From contig NZ_LT629695.1 in assembly GCF_900099705.1 (NCBI RefSeq), positions 248,001 through 312,000 of the forward strand: DNA of 64,000 bases, in the 5' to 3' direction. Shown here one piece after another: positions 15,669 to 25,697 of the stretch (positions are counted from its first letter, which is position 1; every line of letters begins with the position of its first letter). Under the pieces are notes generated by a model that was not told the origin of the DNA, ran no database searches, and was given only the letters and a program-made list of their open reading frames with translations. The translations under genes and the position numbers were made by a program. This DNA comes from Agrococcus jejuensis. GTDB lineage: Bacteria; Actinomycetota; Actinomycetes; Actinomycetales; Microbacteriaceae.

Positions 15669-18209
15669 TCAGCGCACCACGAGGTTCACGAGCTGCGGCG
15701 CGCGCACGATCGCCTTCACGATCTGGCCGTTGCCGACCGAGCGCACGACGCCCGGCAGCGAGCGCGCGAGCGCCTCGAGCTCGTCGGCGCCGATCGAGGC
15801 GGGCACCTCGACGCGGTCGCGCACCTTGCCGTTGACCTGCACGACCGCAGTCGTCGACTGCTCGACGAGCAGCGTCGCATCGGCCTTGCGCCAGCCGGCG
15901 TTCGCGACCGACGGCTCGTGCCCGAGGCGCGCCCACATGTCCTCCGCCGTGTACGGCGCGTAGAGCGACAGGCCGAGCGCGATGGCCTCGACGGCCTCGC
16001 GCACGGCTGGGTCCGCCGCACCCGCGTCGCCGTCGACGGCCTTGCGGGCCGCGTTCGTCAGCTCCATGAGGCGCGCGACGACGACGTTGAACTTCAGCGC
16101 CTCGATGAGGCCCGGAGCGTCGCGCCAGAACTTGTGGGTCTCGCGGCGCAGCGCGGCGTCGCCGCCCTTCGCATCCGCACCCTTCGGCGCCTTGACCTCG
16201 CCCGACAGTCGCCACGCGCGCGCCAGGAACTTCTGCGCGCCGGCGGGGCTGACGTCCTTCCAGTCGATGTCGTCCTCGGGCGGACCCGCGAACGACATCG
16301 TGACGCGGATCGCGTCGACGCCGAAGCGGTCGAGCTCCTCGGACAGCGTCACGAGGTTGCCCTTCGACTTCGACATCTTGGCGCCGTCGAGGATGACCAT
16401 GCCCTGGTTCAGCAGCGACTCGAACGGCTCGGTGAACGAGACGTGGCCGAGGTCGAACAGCACCTTCGTGATGAAGCGCGCATAGAGGAGGTGCAGGATG
16501 GCGTGCTCGACGCCGCCGACGTAGCGGTCGACGGGCGCCCAGCGGTCGGCCTGCGCGGGGTCAAAGGCCTTCGTGTCGTCGTTCGGCGACAGGAAGCGCA
16601 GGTAGTACCAGGACGAGTCGACGAACGTGTCCATCGTGTCGGGGTCGCGCTGCGCGGGGCTGCCGTCGATCGGCGACGGCACGGCCATCCACTCGGTCGC
16701 GGCGCCCAGCGGGCTCGAGCCCTTGGGCTTGAGGTCGAGACCCTCTGCGCTCGGCAGCGTGACGGGCAGCTGCTCGAGCGGCACGGGCACCATCTCGCCG
16801 TCGGCGGTGTGCACGATCGGGATGGGCGTGCCCCAGTAGCGCTGGCGCGAGATGAGCCAGTCGCGCAGGCGGTACGTCTTGGCGGCGCCGCCGATGCCGC
16901 GCTCCTCGAGCATCGCGATGGCGCGGGCGATGGCGTTCTGCTTCGACAGGCCGTCGAGCGGACCCGACTGGATCATGCGGCCGGAGCCCGTGAGCGCCTC
17001 GCCGGTGACTGCGGGGTCGACGGGCTCGTACGACTCGGGCTCGATGGCGTTGCCGTCGTCGTCGATGGGGATCATCGGCATGACGCCCGTGACGGGAGCG
17101 TTCGTGTCGACGACGACCTTGACCGGCAGGTCGAAGACGCGCGCGAAGTCGAGGTCGCGCTGATCGTGCGCGGGCACGGCCATGACGGCGCCGTGGCCGT
17201 AGTCGGCCAGCACGTAGTCGGCTGCCCACATCGGGATGCGCTCGCCCGTGAACGGGTGGATCGCGTCGCGCCCCAGCGGCACGCCCGTCTTCTCGCGCTC
17301 GGTCGACTGGCGGTCGATGTCGGTCATGCGCTGCGTGCGCTGCAGGTACTCGGCGAACGCCGCCTGCGTCGCCTCGTCGGCGCCGGCGACGAGCTCGGAC
17401 GCCAGGTCGGAGTCGGGTGCGACGACCATGAACGTCACGCCGAACAGCGTGTCGGGGCGCGTCGTGAACACGCGCACGGGCTCGTCACGACCCTCGATCG
17501 CGAAGTCGACGTCGGCGCCCTCGGAGCGGCCGATCCAGTTGCGCTGCATGCGCAGCACCTTCTCGGGCCAGCGGCCCTCGAGCTGGTTGAGGTCGTCGAG
17601 CAGGCGGTCGGCGTAGTCGGTGATCTTGAAGAACCACTGCGTCAGCTGCTTCTTCTCGACGAGCGCGTCGCAGCGCTCGCAGTGGCCGTCGATGACCTGC
17701 TCGTTCGCGAGCACCGTCTGGTCGTTGGGGCACCAGTTGACGTTCGCCGGCTTGCGGTAGGCCAGGCCGGCCTTGAACAGCTCGAGGAACAGCCACTGGT
17801 TCCACTTGTAGTAGCCGGGGTCCGACGTGTGCAGGATGCGGTCCCAGTCGAACGCCGTCGCGTAGCGACGCATCGAGCGCTTGTGCTGCTCGATGTTCGC
17901 GTTCGTCCAGCCGGCGGGGTCGACGCCGCGCTTGATGGCCGCGTTCTCGGCGGGCAGGCCGAAGGAGTCCCAGCCGATGGGGTGCAGCACGTTGAAGCCC
18001 TGCTGGCGCCAGTAGCGCGCGAGCACGTCGCCGTACGCGTACGACTCGGCGTGGCCCATGTGCAGGTCGCCGGAGGGGTACGGGAACATGTCGAGCACGT
18101 ACTTGCGCGGGCGCGTGTCGGTCTCGTCGTCGGTCGCGAACGGGCGAAGTCGATCCCACTCCTGCAGCCACCGCTCCTGCATCGCGTGGACGTCGTACTC
18201 TTCGCTCAC
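15669..18209 (-). CDS. leuS: Leucyl-tRNA synthetase
   Basis: This 846-aa class I synthetase charges tRNA-Leu. It has HMGH (the HIGH motif, near residue 54), the zinc-binding region with CPNDQ and CERC, the CP1 editing domain, and KMSKSKGN (the KMSKS loop). The N terminus [14 protein letters not shown] is typical of bacterial LeuRS. The GTG at 18209 is preceded by AGGAG at 7 nt. Length is normal. Confidence 0.97.
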   Translation of the reverse strand: MSEEYDVHAMQERWLQEWDRLRPFATDDETDTRPRKYVLDMFPYPSGDLHMGHAESYAYGDVLARYWRQQGFNVLHPIGWDSFGLPAENAAIKRGVDPAGWTNANIEQHKRSMRRYATAFDWDRILHTSDPGYYKWNQWLFLELFKAGLAYRKPANVNWCPNDQTVLANEQVIDGHCERCDALVEKKQLTQWFFKITDYADRLLDDLNQLEGRWPEKVLRMQRNWIGRSEGADVDFAIEGRDEPVRVFTTRPDTLFGVTFMVVAPDSDLASELVAGADEATQAAFAEYLQRTQRMTDIDRQSTEREKTGVPLGRDAIHPFTGERIPMWAADYVLADYGHGAVMAVPAHDQRDLDFARVFDLPVKVVVDTNAPVTGVMPMIPIDDDGNAIEPESYEPVDPAVTGEALTGSGRMIQSGPLDGLSKQNAIARAIAMLEERGIGGAAKTYRLRDWLISRQRYWGTPIPIVHTADGEMVPVPLEQLPVTLPSAEGLDLKPKGSSPLGAATEWMAVPSPIDGSPAQRDPDTMDTFVDSSWYYLRFLSPNDDTKAFDPAQADRWAPVDRYVGGVEHAILHLLYARFITKVLFDLGHVSFTEPFESLLNQGMVILDGAKMSKSKGNLVTLSEELDRFGVDAIRVTMSFAGPPEDDIDWKDVSPAGAQKFLARAWRLSGEVKAPKGADAKGGDAALRRETHKFWRDAPGLIEALKFNVVVARLMELTNAARKAVDGDAGAADPAVREAVEAIALGLSLYAPYTAEDMWARLGHEPSVANAGWRKADATLLVEQSTTAVVQVNGKVRDRVEVPASIGADELEALARSLPGVVRSVGNGQIVKAIVRAPQLVNLVVR

Positions 18210-18351
18210 CGGTCGTCTCCTGGTCTCCTGCAGCGTGCCGACGCGCGCGCAGACGCGCGCGAGCACCGCATCCGATCCTACGACCCGCGGCGCGCGCTGC
18301 CGTGCGCTCGCAGCGGACCGGTGGCAGACTGAGCCCTCGGAAGGGAGCGTG

Positions 18352-18822
18352 GTGCCCGGGTTCGACAATCCGCCTGCGACGATCGACCTCCATGACCATC
18401 GCGTCACGAGGATCGTCACGGTCGACGCGACCCCGGATGCGGTCTGGACGTGCATCACGGAGCCCGAGCACCTCGCGCAGTGGCTCGGCGACATCGCCGC
18501 CTTCCCCGAGGGGCTCGTCGCCGGCGCGCAGGGTCGCTTCGCCTGGACGGGCGAGGTCGTGCTCGCCGCACGCGTGCTCGACGTCGTGCCCGCCGAGCGC
18601 CTGTCGTTCGAGTGGTCCGAGGGATTCGTCGACCAGAACGCGACGCAGGTGACGTTCGCGATCAAGCCCACCGAGGGCGGCACGCTCGTGCACTTCGAGG
18701 AGCGCGGCTTCCAGCTGGGCGGCTCGCAGTCGCAGGTGCGGGCGTCGCTGCGCGCACTCGCGCAGGGGTGGACGGTCGAGCTCGACGAGCTCGTGGCCTA
18801 CGCGGAGTCGCGCGCGGCCTGA
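18352..18822 (+). CDS. SRPBCC (AHSA1-like) domain protein
   Basis: This 156-aa single-domain protein has the AHSA1/START pattern: an opening strand [30 protein letters not shown], a central [12 protein letters not shown] strand, and a final amphipathic helix over a hydrophobic pocket. Relatives bind hydrophobic ligands or act as co-regulators of small operons, so no specific role can be given. The GTG start has GGGAG 4 nt upstream. Its stop is 15 bp from that of the convergent pabB. Confidence 0.8.
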   Translation: MPGFDNPPATIDLHDHRVTRIVTVDATPDAVWTCITEPEHLAQWLGDIAAFPEGLVAGAQGRFAWTGEVVLAARVLDVVPAERLSFEWSEGFVDQNATQVTFAIKPTEGGTLVHFEERGFQLGGSQSQVRASLRALAQGWTVELDELVAYAESRAA

Positions 18823-18837
18823 GCGCCGCCGCCGACG

Positions 18838-20154
18838 CTAGCGAGACCGGGGCACGAGGGCGCGCACGAGCGCCTCGGCCTTGAGCGCGACCTCGTCGAG
18901 CTCCTCCTCGGGCACCGACAGGGCCGTGATGCCGCCGCCGACGCCGATCGTCGCGCCGCGGTCGTCGGCGACGATCGAGCGGATGACCATGGCGAGGTCG
19001 CACGCGTCGGCCGTGATGGCGCCGAAGCAGCCCGAGTAGATGCCGCGCGGTCCCGTCTCGAGCGCCTGCAGCAGCTCGACGGTGCGGCGCTTCGGCGCGC
19101 CCGTCATCGAGCCCGCCGGGAAGGTGGCGCGCAGCACGTCGACGGGGCCGACGCCCTCGCGCACGGTGCCGGCGATCGTCGAGACGAGCTGATGCACCGT
19201 CGGGTAGGTCTCGACGGCGAGGAGGCTCGTCACGGCGACGCTGCCCGGCTCGCACACGCGCTGCAGGTCGTTGCGGCAGAGGTCGACGATCATGACGTTC
19301 TCGGCGCGCTCCTTCTCGCTCGTGCGCAGCTCCTCGGCGAGCACGGCGTCGTCGGCGCCGGTCCCCCGCCTCCTCGTGCCCTTGATGGGGCTCGTCTGCA
19401 CGCGGCCGTCCTCGAGCCGCAGGAAGCGCTCGGGGCTCGCGGACGCGAGGGTCGTGCCCGCGATGCGCAGCAGTCCGCCGTGGTGCGCGCGGGCCGTGGC
19501 GCGCAGCCGCAGGTAGGTGGCGAGCGGATCGATGGGGCCGGTCTCGAGGGCCGTCGTGAGGCACAGCAGATAGGAGTCGCCGTCGCGGATCGCGCGCTGG
19601 CACGCCGCGATGGCAGCGAGGTAGGCCTCGGGGTCGTCGCGCCAGCGCACCGATGCCGGCGCCGCGTCGCCGTACCAGGGCGGCAGCACGGGTGCGGGCA
19701 GCGGCTCGGGCGCCGCGCGCCGCGACTGCAGCTGCGCCGTGCGCGTGTCGTCGTCGACGACGATCCACGTCGACAGGCGCATCCACGCGGCGTCGGGATG
19801 CGGCGAGGGCGCGGGCTCGAGACCCAGCAGGCGCACGCCGGCCTCGTAGCCGAGCCAGCCGACCCACGCGCCGCCGTCGGCGGTCGCGGCGCCGAGCGCG
19901 TCGAGGGCGTCGAGGGCGTCGCCCGGGACAGGATCCCCGTCGCGCGTCGCGACGCCGTCGCGCACCACGAGCGTCGCGTCGCCGACGCCGAGCACGTGCC
20001 TGCCGCCCGACGCGGAGTCGAGCCAGACGACGTCGCGTGCGCCGCCGTCCAGGGCCCAGAGCGCCGTCGCGAGCCCCGCGGGGTCGACGTACGGGATGTC
20101 CTGCCACGACGCTGCGCCGAGCCAGGGCATGAGGAGCCCATGGGCTGGTGCCAT
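18838..20154 (-). CDS. pabB: Aminodeoxychorismate synthase component I (PabB)
   Basis: The 438-aa chorismate-binding enzyme has the C-terminal signature in order: SPERFLRL, PIKGTRRRG, ENVMIVDLCRNDL, TFPAGSMTGAPK, GIYSGCFGAI and IGVGGGIT. The Lys in PIKGT favours PabB over TrpE or menaquinone enzymes, so the product is 4-amino-4-deoxychorismate for folate. No glutamine amidotransferase partner (PabA/TrpG) is encoded nearby. The ATG at 20154 is chosen because TAGGAT ends exactly 7 nt before it, a leaderless layout; ATGs at 20163 and 20131 are alternatives. Its divergent neighbour is pabC. Confidence 0.9.
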   Translation of the reverse strand: MAPAHGLLMPWLGAASWQDIPYVDPAGLATALWALDGGARDVVWLDSASGGRHVLGVGDATLVVRDGVATRDGDPVPGDALDALDALGAATADGGAWVGWLGYEAGVRLLGLEPAPSPHPDAAWMRLSTWIVVDDDTRTAQLQSRRAAPEPLPAPVLPPWYGDAAPASVRWRDDPEAYLAAIAACQRAIRDGDSYLLCLTTALETGPIDPLATYLRLRATARAHHGGLLRIAGTTLASASPERFLRLEDGRVQTSPIKGTRRRGTGADDAVLAEELRTSEKERAENVMIVDLCRNDLQRVCEPGSVAVTSLLAVETYPTVHQLVSTIAGTVREGVGPVDVLRATFPAGSMTGAPKRRTVELLQALETGPRGIYSGCFGAITADACDLAMVIRSIVADDRGATIGVGGGITALSVPEEELDEVALKAEALVRALVPRSR

Positions 20155-20159
20155 ACCCT
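20154..20159 (+). promoter_or_regulatory. Leaderless -10 box (TACCCT) of pabC, overlapping the pabB start codon
   Basis: TACCCT, 7 nt, then the pabC ATG at 20167. Its first base is the base pair of the A of the pabB ATG on the other strand. Confidence 0.7.
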
Positions 20160-20161
20160 GC

Positions 20162-20167
20162 ATCCTA
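20162..20167 (-). promoter_or_regulatory. Leaderless -10 box (TAGGAT) of pabB, overlapping the pabC start codon
   Basis: On the minus strand TAGGAT is followed by 7 nt and the pabB ATG at 20154. Its upstream end coincides with the A of the pabC ATG at 20167. Confidence 0.7.
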
Positions 20168-20970
20168 TGAGCGGGGTGGCAGCGACGACGTCCGCCGCCA
20201 CCCGTGCGCTCGCGTTCGACGGCGCAGGGTTCGCCCCCGTCGACGCGCCCGCCGGCGACCCGCTCGTGGCCGACTCGTGGCTCGTCGTCGACGGCGGCGT
20301 CGTGGGCTGGGCGACGCACGTCGAGCGCTTCGCCGCCTCCGTCGAGCGCCAGGGCGGCGACGCCGAGCTCGCCGCTCGCGCGGCCGCCGCGGTGCCGGAT
20401 GCGGTGCCGCGCACGGGCGCGTGGTTCCCCCGGCTCGACTGGCCGCAGCCGCACGTGCACGACGGCCCCGTGCTGCACGTCCGGCCCGCGCCGACGCTGC
20501 ACCGACGCGCGCTCGTGCGCACGGCCTCCCATGATCCGCGCACGACGGCCGACGTGAAGGGGCCCGACCTCACGGCGCTCGGGCTGCTGCGCGAGCAGGC
20601 GCGCGCCGAGGGCGCCGACGAGGCGGCGATCGTCGTCGACGGGCACGTCGTCGACGGCGCGACGAGCGCCATCCTGTGGTGGCGCGACGGGGTGCTGCAC
20701 GCTCCACCCGTGGCGCGCGAGCGCGTCGACTCCGTCACGGCCCGCCAGGTCGCGACCATCGCCTCCGCGCTTGGAGCCCGCGTCGTCGACGAGGATGCGA
20801 CGCCCGCATCCCTCGCGGGGGCCGAGGTGTGGATCGTCAACGCGCTGCACGGCGTGCGCGGCGTCTCGGCGTGGGCCGACGCCGACGGCACGCATCAGGC
20901 CGTCGCCGTGCCGACTCGCGCCGACGCGTTCCAGGCCGCGCTCGAGCGGCTCCGCAGGCCGTGGGGCTGA
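20167..20970 (+). CDS. pabC: Aminotransferase class IV, probable aminodeoxychorismate lyase
   Basis: The 267-aa protein has the fold-IV PLP enzyme pattern: HVERF near residue 57, the Schiff-base lysine in DVKGPDL (Lys131), and the later DGHVVDGATSAILWW phosphate-binding segment. Together with divergent pabB this suggests release of p-aminobenzoate and pyruvate from aminodeoxychorismate. Class IV enzymes also include branched-chain and D-amino-acid transaminases, so the call rests partly on context. Its start is 12 bp from that of pabB. The DedA gene follows almost at once. Confidence 0.8.
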   Translation: MSGVAATTSAATRALAFDGAGFAPVDAPAGDPLVADSWLVVDGGVVGWATHVERFAASVERQGGDAELAARAAAAVPDAVPRTGAWFPRLDWPQPHVHDGPVLHVRPAPTLHRRALVRTASHDPRTTADVKGPDLTALGLLREQARAEGADEAAIVVDGHVVDGATSAILWWRDGVLHAPPVARERVDSVTARQVATIASALGARVVDEDATPASLAGAEVWIVNALHGVRGVSAWADADGTHQAVAVPTRADAFQAALERLRRPWG

Positions 20971-20975
20971 CCGAC

Positions 20976-21620
20976 GTGGACCTGAACGCCTGGATCACGA
21001 GCTTCCTCGACGTCGTGCAGTCGGTGGAGCCGTGGCTGCGCACGCTCATCGCGGGCGTCGCGATCATGCTCGAGACGAGCGTGCTGCTGGGGCTCCTCGT
21101 GCCCGGCGACACCGTCGTCATCGTCGCGGCGACGGGCATCGAGGATGCCGGCCAGTGGGCTGCGCTCGTCGCGGCATGCATCGCGGGTGCGCTGCTGGGC
21201 GAGTCGTTCGGGTTCGCGATCGGGCGCTGGCTCGGCCCGCGCATCGACGGCTGGCTCGGCCGCCGCTGGCCGCGCGCCGCCGACCGCTGGGCGCGCATCG
21301 AGCGCTACCTGCAGCGCCGCGGCGGCCCGGCGATCTTCCTGTCGCGCTTCCTGCCCGTCGCCCACTCGCTCGTGCCGCTCGTCGTGGGCGCGAGCGGCAT
21401 GCGCTACCGGCGCTTCATCGCCTGGACCGTCCCGGCGTGCGTCCTGTGGGCGCTCGCGTACGGCAGCGTCGGCTGGCTCGCCGCCGGCTCGTTCCGCGAG
21501 CTCTCCGAGAGCCTCCACGGCGCCGGGTACCTCTTCGTGGCGATCATCGCCGCGTTCCTCGCCGTCGTGTGGCTCGGCAAGCGCTGGCTCGTGCGCCGCG
21601 AGGCGCGCCACATGGACTGA
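20976..21620 (+). CDS. DedA family membrane protein
   Basis: This 214-aa polytopic protein has the DedA/VTT pattern: a re-entrant LLVPGDTVVIVAA segment, GESFGFAIGRWLG, the FLSRFLPVAHSLVPLVVGASGM stretch with the conserved Arg, and a C-terminal TM helix. DedA proteins are phospholipid scramblase or flippase-like proteins, some recycling undecaprenyl phosphate. The GTG at 20976 is 5 nt after the pabC stop with GGGG 9 nt upstream; a GTG at 20961 is also possible. It converges with cydC, 6 bp away. Confidence 0.88.
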   Translation: MDLNAWITSFLDVVQSVEPWLRTLIAGVAIMLETSVLLGLLVPGDTVVIVAATGIEDAGQWAALVAACIAGALLGESFGFAIGRWLGPRIDGWLGRRWPRAADRWARIERYLQRRGGPAIFLSRFLPVAHSLVPLVVGASGMRYRRFIAWTVPACVLWALAYGSVGWLAAGSFRELSESLHGAGYLFVAIIAAFLAVVWLGKRWLVRREARHMD

Positions 21621-21626
21621 CGCGGC

Positions 21627-23255
21627 TCAGGCGGGCACGGCCGGCTGCAGCGTGACCGTGCGGGTCACGAGGTCGGCCGGCAGCGGCGTGTGGCTCGTGA
21701 CGAGCACGATGCGGCCGGATGCGCGCGCCGCCTCGAGCATGCGGCGCACGAGCGGCAGCGCCACCTCGTCGTCGACGTTGGCGGTCGGCTCGTCGAGCAC
21801 GAGGATCGGCGGGGCGGCGAGCAGCGCGCGGGCGAGCGCGAGACGCTGCGCCTGCCCGCCGGAGACGAGCGCGGCACGGTCGCCCGGCATGGTGTCGAGG
21901 CCGTCGCGCCCGCGCGCCCAGTCGGCGAGGCCGACCTCGTCGAGCGCCGCCCACAGGTCGTCGTCGGTCGCGCCCTCGCGCGCGAAGCGCAGGTTCTCGC
22001 GCACGCTCGTGTCGAGCAGGTGCGGCAGCTGCTCGACGAGCACGATCGACGTGCGCACGGCATCCGGGTGCAGCCTGCGCAGGTCGACGCCGCCGACCGT
22101 CGCGGTGCCCTCGTGCTCGAGGAAGCGCACGAGCGCCGCCGCGAGCGTCGACTTGCCGACGCCCGAGACTCCGCGGATCGCCACGACGTCGCCCGGCTCG
22201 GCCACGAGGTCGACGGGCGCGAACGCGGCGTCGGCGCCGGGCCATGCGGCGGTGACGCCCGCCAGGCGCAGCGCGCCCGACGGCGGCGTCGCGTCGCCGA
22301 CCTCGGCCGGTACCGCGACGTCGGCCACCGCGGCATCGACGCGGGCGCGGCGGATGCGCGACTCCCGCAGCACGAGCGCGGCGGCGGGCACGGCGCCCCA
22401 CACCTCGAAGAGCGCGAGCGGCACGAGCGCCACGAGGGCGACGAGCCCGGAGGCCAGCCAGCCGCCGTCGGCGACCGCGGAGCCGTCGAGCAGCGCGACG
22501 GATGCGACGACCGCGAGCCCGCCCGCGGCGACGATGACGGCGGACCCTGCGCCGGCGGCGATCGCGAGGCGACGGCTGCGCTCCCCCAGTCGCCGCTCGA
22601 GCGCGAGGATGCGCGCGGCCTCCGCCTCCCACGCGTCGAACGCCACGAGCAGGTCGCGGGCGCGCAGCGCCTCGAGCAGCGCGGCGTCGAGCTCGGCGGC
22701 GAGCGGCGCGACCTCGTGCTCGGCGCGGGCGGCGACGCGCACGGCGAGCCACGTCGCCAGCGCACCGCTCGCGACGAGCGCCACGAGCAGCGCACCCGCG
22801 GCAGCCAGGTCGATCGCGGCGACGACCGCGACGGTCACGACCGCGCAGACGCCGGCGGTGACGAGCGGGCCGACGGCGCGCAGCGGCCGATCCTGCAGGC
22901 GGTCGACGTCGGCGACGACGCGCGCGAGCAGCTGCGACGAGCGCGCGCCGACGCCGACGGGCAGCACGGGCCGCAGGCGATCGAACAGGGCGACGCGCTC
23001 GCGCGTGAGGTCGCGGAAGGCGGCGTCGTGCGACACGAGTCGCTCGAGGTAGCGCAGCGCCGCTCGTCCGATGGCGAAGGCGCGCACGCCCACGATCGCG
23101 ATCTGCAGGTGCAGGATGGGCGGCTGCTCCCACGCCGACGCGAGCAGCCAGCCTGCCGTCGCCATGAGCGCGATCGACGCGAGCCCCGTCGCGGCGGCGA
23201 CGGCGTACCCGAAGCCGCGCGCGCTGCGCACGCTCCACTCGCGGATGGGCCTCAT
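21627..23255 (-). CDS. cydC: Thiol reductant ABC exporter subunit CydC
   Basis: The 542-aa protein pairs a six-helix ABC exporter domain (about residues 1-320) with an ATPase domain having Walker A GVSGVGKST, signature LVSGGQAQRLALARAL and Walker B ILVLDEP. With CydD it forms the heterodimeric cysteine/glutathione exporter needed for cytochrome bd assembly. Its ATG overlaps the cydD stop (ATGA). The cydAB genes lie 7 kb upstream on the same strand, beyond an interruption. Confidence 0.92.
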   Translation of the reverse strand: MRPIREWSVRSARGFGYAVAAATGLASIALMATAGWLLASAWEQPPILHLQIAIVGVRAFAIGRAALRYLERLVSHDAAFRDLTRERVALFDRLRPVLPVGVGARSSQLLARVVADVDRLQDRPLRAVGPLVTAGVCAVVTVAVVAAIDLAAAGALLVALVASGALATWLAVRVAARAEHEVAPLAAELDAALLEALRARDLLVAFDAWEAEAARILALERRLGERSRRLAIAAGAGSAVIVAAGGLAVVASVALLDGSAVADGGWLASGLVALVALVPLALFEVWGAVPAAALVLRESRIRRARVDAAVADVAVPAEVGDATPPSGALRLAGVTAAWPGADAAFAPVDLVAEPGDVVAIRGVSGVGKSTLAAALVRFLEHEGTATVGGVDLRRLHPDAVRTSIVLVEQLPHLLDTSVRENLRFAREGATDDDLWAALDEVGLADWARGRDGLDTMPGDRAALVSGGQAQRLALARALLAAPPILVLDEPTANVDDEVALPLVRRMLEAARASGRIVLVTSHTPLPADLVTRTVTLQPAVPA

Positions 23256-24856
23256 GCGGGCACCTCCGCGTCGGCCGGCACCTCGATGGCCACGGGCTCG
23301 ACCACGGCGTCGGCTGCCGCGACGACCGCGGCGCGGTGGCTCGCGACCACGACGATGCCGCCCGCGTCGGCGAGCGCGCGCAGGCTCGCCACGACGTGCC
23401 GCTCGTGCTCGGCGTCGAGCGCCGACGTCGGCTCGTCGACGAGCAGCACGGGCGCGCCGTCGAGGTGCCTGCGGATGGCGCGGGCGAGCACGACGCGCTG
23501 CACCTGGCCACCCGAGGCGCCGTGCACGCCGCCCGTCGCGGGGTCGACGGGCAGGTCGGGGTCGAGGTCGACCCCTGCGAGCGCCATCGCCTCGTCGACG
23601 TGGGCGTCGTCGCCCCCGAGCGCGACGTTCGACCGCACGGTGCCCGACACGAGCGCATCCGCAGAGCGCTGCGGCGCCCACGCCAGGTCGGCACGGGCGA
23701 CGGCGCGACCGTCGAGGCTCGCGGCGCCGTGCGCGTCGACGAGCCCGAGCAGCGCCGCGAGCACGCTCGACTTGCCGACGCCCGACGGCCCATGCAGGCA
23801 CGCCAGCGTGCCGTGCGGCAGCACGGCCGTCACGGCGCCGCCGCCGTGGCGTGCGCGCAGGCCCGAGAGCACGAGTCCCGAGGCAGCAGCATCCGCATCT
23901 GCCGCCGCCGGCGCCTCGGCCGGCTCGCGCTCGAGCAGGTCGAGCACGCGCGTCGTCGCCTCGACGCCCTCGGTCGACGCGTGGAACGCGATGCCCACGA
24001 GCCGCACGGGCAGGAAGGCGTCGGGCACGAGGATGAGCACGCTGAACGCGACGGCGAGCGGGATGTCGCCCTCGAGCAGCCGCACGCCCACCGACACCGC
24101 GACGATCGCGATCGCGATGGATCCCGCGAGCTCGAGCACGAGGCTCGAGAGGAACGAGATGCGCAGCACCGACATCGTGCGCGTGCCGTGCTCGGCGCTG
24201 CGAGCCTCGACGAGCGCGCGGGCGCGTCGATCGCGGCGGAAGAGCTTGAGCGTCGCGAGGCCCTCGAGCGTGTCGAGCGTCGCGGCGGCGAGACGCTCGG
24301 TCTCGCGCCACTGCGCTCGCTGCACGCGCTGCGTCGCGAGGCCGATGAGCACCATGAAGACCGGGATGAGCGGCAGGCAGAGCGCTGCGGCCACGCCAGA
24401 GAACGGATCCTGCACGAACAGCGCCACGAGCACGATCGGCACCGCGACGACCGTGCGCGCGAGCTGCGGCACGAAGCCCGCGAGGTAGCCGTCGAGCGCG
24501 TCGAGGCCCCGGCCGATGCCCGTGGCGGCGACGACGGGATCGGCGACGCCCGTCTCGCCGATGCGCGCGAGGGCGCGAGCGCGCAGCTGCGAGCGCACGC
24601 GCACGGAGCCGCGGGTCGCGATCGCCTGGTCGACCCAGCCGAGCGCGCTGCGTGCCACGATCGCGGCGGCCGCGATCGTGAGCGGCTGCCAGAGGTCGCC
24701 GTCGGCGCCACCGATCGCGATGGCGATGGCGAGGCTGGCCGACCAGGCGAAGACGACGATCGCGACGGCCTGCACGAGCGCGATGACGCCCGTGCCGGCG
24801 AGCAGCGCCCTGGCTGCCGACGCCACGCGGAGGAGGCGGGGATCGAGCGGCCTCAC
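23252..24856 (-). CDS. cydD: Thiol reductant ABC exporter subunit CydD
   Basis: The 534-aa ABC exporter half has a TM domain in about the first 310 residues, then an ATPase with Walker A GPSGVGKSS, signature ASGGQVQRVVLARAI and Walker B VLLVDEP. The GTG start has GGAGG 4 nt upstream. It is the partner of CydC, to which it is coupled. In actinobacteria cydD normally follows cydB; here the siderophore ATPase gene precedes it, with a 70-bp gap holding a weak hairpin. Confidence 0.92.
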   Translation of the reverse strand: MRPLDPRLLRVASAARALLAGTGVIALVQAVAIVVFAWSASLAIAIAIGGADGDLWQPLTIAAAAIVARSALGWVDQAIATRGSVRVRSQLRARALARIGETGVADPVVAATGIGRGLDALDGYLAGFVPQLARTVVAVPIVLVALFVQDPFSGVAAALCLPLIPVFMVLIGLATQRVQRAQWRETERLAAATLDTLEGLATLKLFRRDRRARALVEARSAEHGTRTMSVLRISFLSSLVLELAGSIAIAIVAVSVGVRLLEGDIPLAVAFSVLILVPDAFLPVRLVGIAFHASTEGVEATTRVLDLLEREPAEAPAAADADAAASGLVLSGLRARHGGGAVTAVLPHGTLACLHGPSGVGKSSVLAALLGLVDAHGAASLDGRAVARADLAWAPQRSADALVSGTVRSNVALGGDDAHVDEAMALAGVDLDPDLPVDPATGGVHGASGGQVQRVVLARAIRRHLDGAPVLLVDEPTSALDAEHERHVVASLRALADAGGIVVVASHRAAVVAAADAVVEPVAIEVPADAEVPA

Positions 24857-24926
24857 GTGCCCTCCATCCCCTGCTCCGCGCGCTCCGTGGCGCGGCGCGC
24901 GGTCGCCGCCATCCTACGGCCGCCGG

Positions 24927-25697
24927 CTATGAGGCCGGAGGCCGGTAGTACGCCGCGAGCAGCTGGCCGCGGTGCTCGATGACCTCGACAGGCGTGCCGA
25001 AGACGCGGCCCAGCACCTCGGGGCGCATGATCTCGGCCGGCGTGCCCGATGCGACGATCTCGCCGTCGGCGAGCGCGACGATGCGGTCGGCGTACGTCGA
25101 CGCGAAGTTGACGTCGTGGATCACGATCACGATCGTGCGACCCAGCGCATCCGCCGCCTCGCGCAGCTGCCGCATCATCGCCGCCGCGTGCTGCATGTCG
25201 AGGCTCGCGAGCGGCTCGTCGAGCAGCACGTAGTCGGTGTCCTGCGCGAGCACCATCGCCACGAACGCCCGCTGCCGCTGCCCGCCGGAGAGCTCGTCGA
25301 TGAAGCGCTCCTGCAGCGCCTCGAGGTCGAGGAACGCGATCGCCTGGTCGATCGCCTCGTGGTCGGCGGCCGTGAGCCTGCCCTGCGAGTGCGGGAAGCG
25401 CCCGAACGCGACGAGCTGCCGCACCGTGAGGCGCGCGACGAAGTGGTTCTCCTGCTTGAGGATCGACACGACCTTCGCGAGCTCGCGCGGCTTCGTCGTC
25501 ACGACGTCGAGCCCGCCGACCGAGACGCGACCGCTGTCGGCGTGCAGCAGGCGGCCGACGATCGTGAGCATGGTCGACTTGCCCGCGCCGTTGGGGCCGA
25601 CGAGCGCCGTGATGCCGCCCGCGGCGATCTCGAGGTCGATGGGGCCGAGCGCGCGCGTGCCGGCGTACTGCTTCTCGACGGCGTCGAGGGAGATCAT
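24927..25697 (-). CDS. Siderophore ABC transporter ATP-binding protein
   Basis: This 256-aa ATPase is of the FecE/FepC type, with Walker A GPNGAGKST (near residue 35), signature LSGGQRQRAFVAMVLAQ, Walker B YVLLDEP, and a switch His in IVIHDVNF. It would power uptake of ferric siderophore, heme or cobalamin; the iron box upstream of the operon favours iron. Its ATG overlaps the stop of the second permease (ATGA). It is the last gene of a four-gene operon. Confidence 0.9.
   Translation of the reverse strand: MISLDAVEKQYAGTRALGPIDLEIAAGGITALVGPNGAGKSTMLTIVGRLLHADSGRVSVGGLDVVTTKPRELAKVVSILKQENHFVARLTVRQLVAFGRFPHSQGRLTAADHEAIDQAIAFLDLEALQERFIDELSGGQRQRAFVAMVLAQDTDYVLLDEPLASLDMQHAAAMMRQLREAADALGRTIVIVIHDVNFASTYADRIVALADGEIVASGTPAEIMRPEVLGRVFGTPVEVIEHRGQLLAAYYRPPAS

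Noticed and set aside
20129..20163. Other pabB starts (ATG at 20163 or 20131)
   Set aside because: Neither has a ribosome site or correct spacing to TAGGAT; 20154 has exactly 7 nt.
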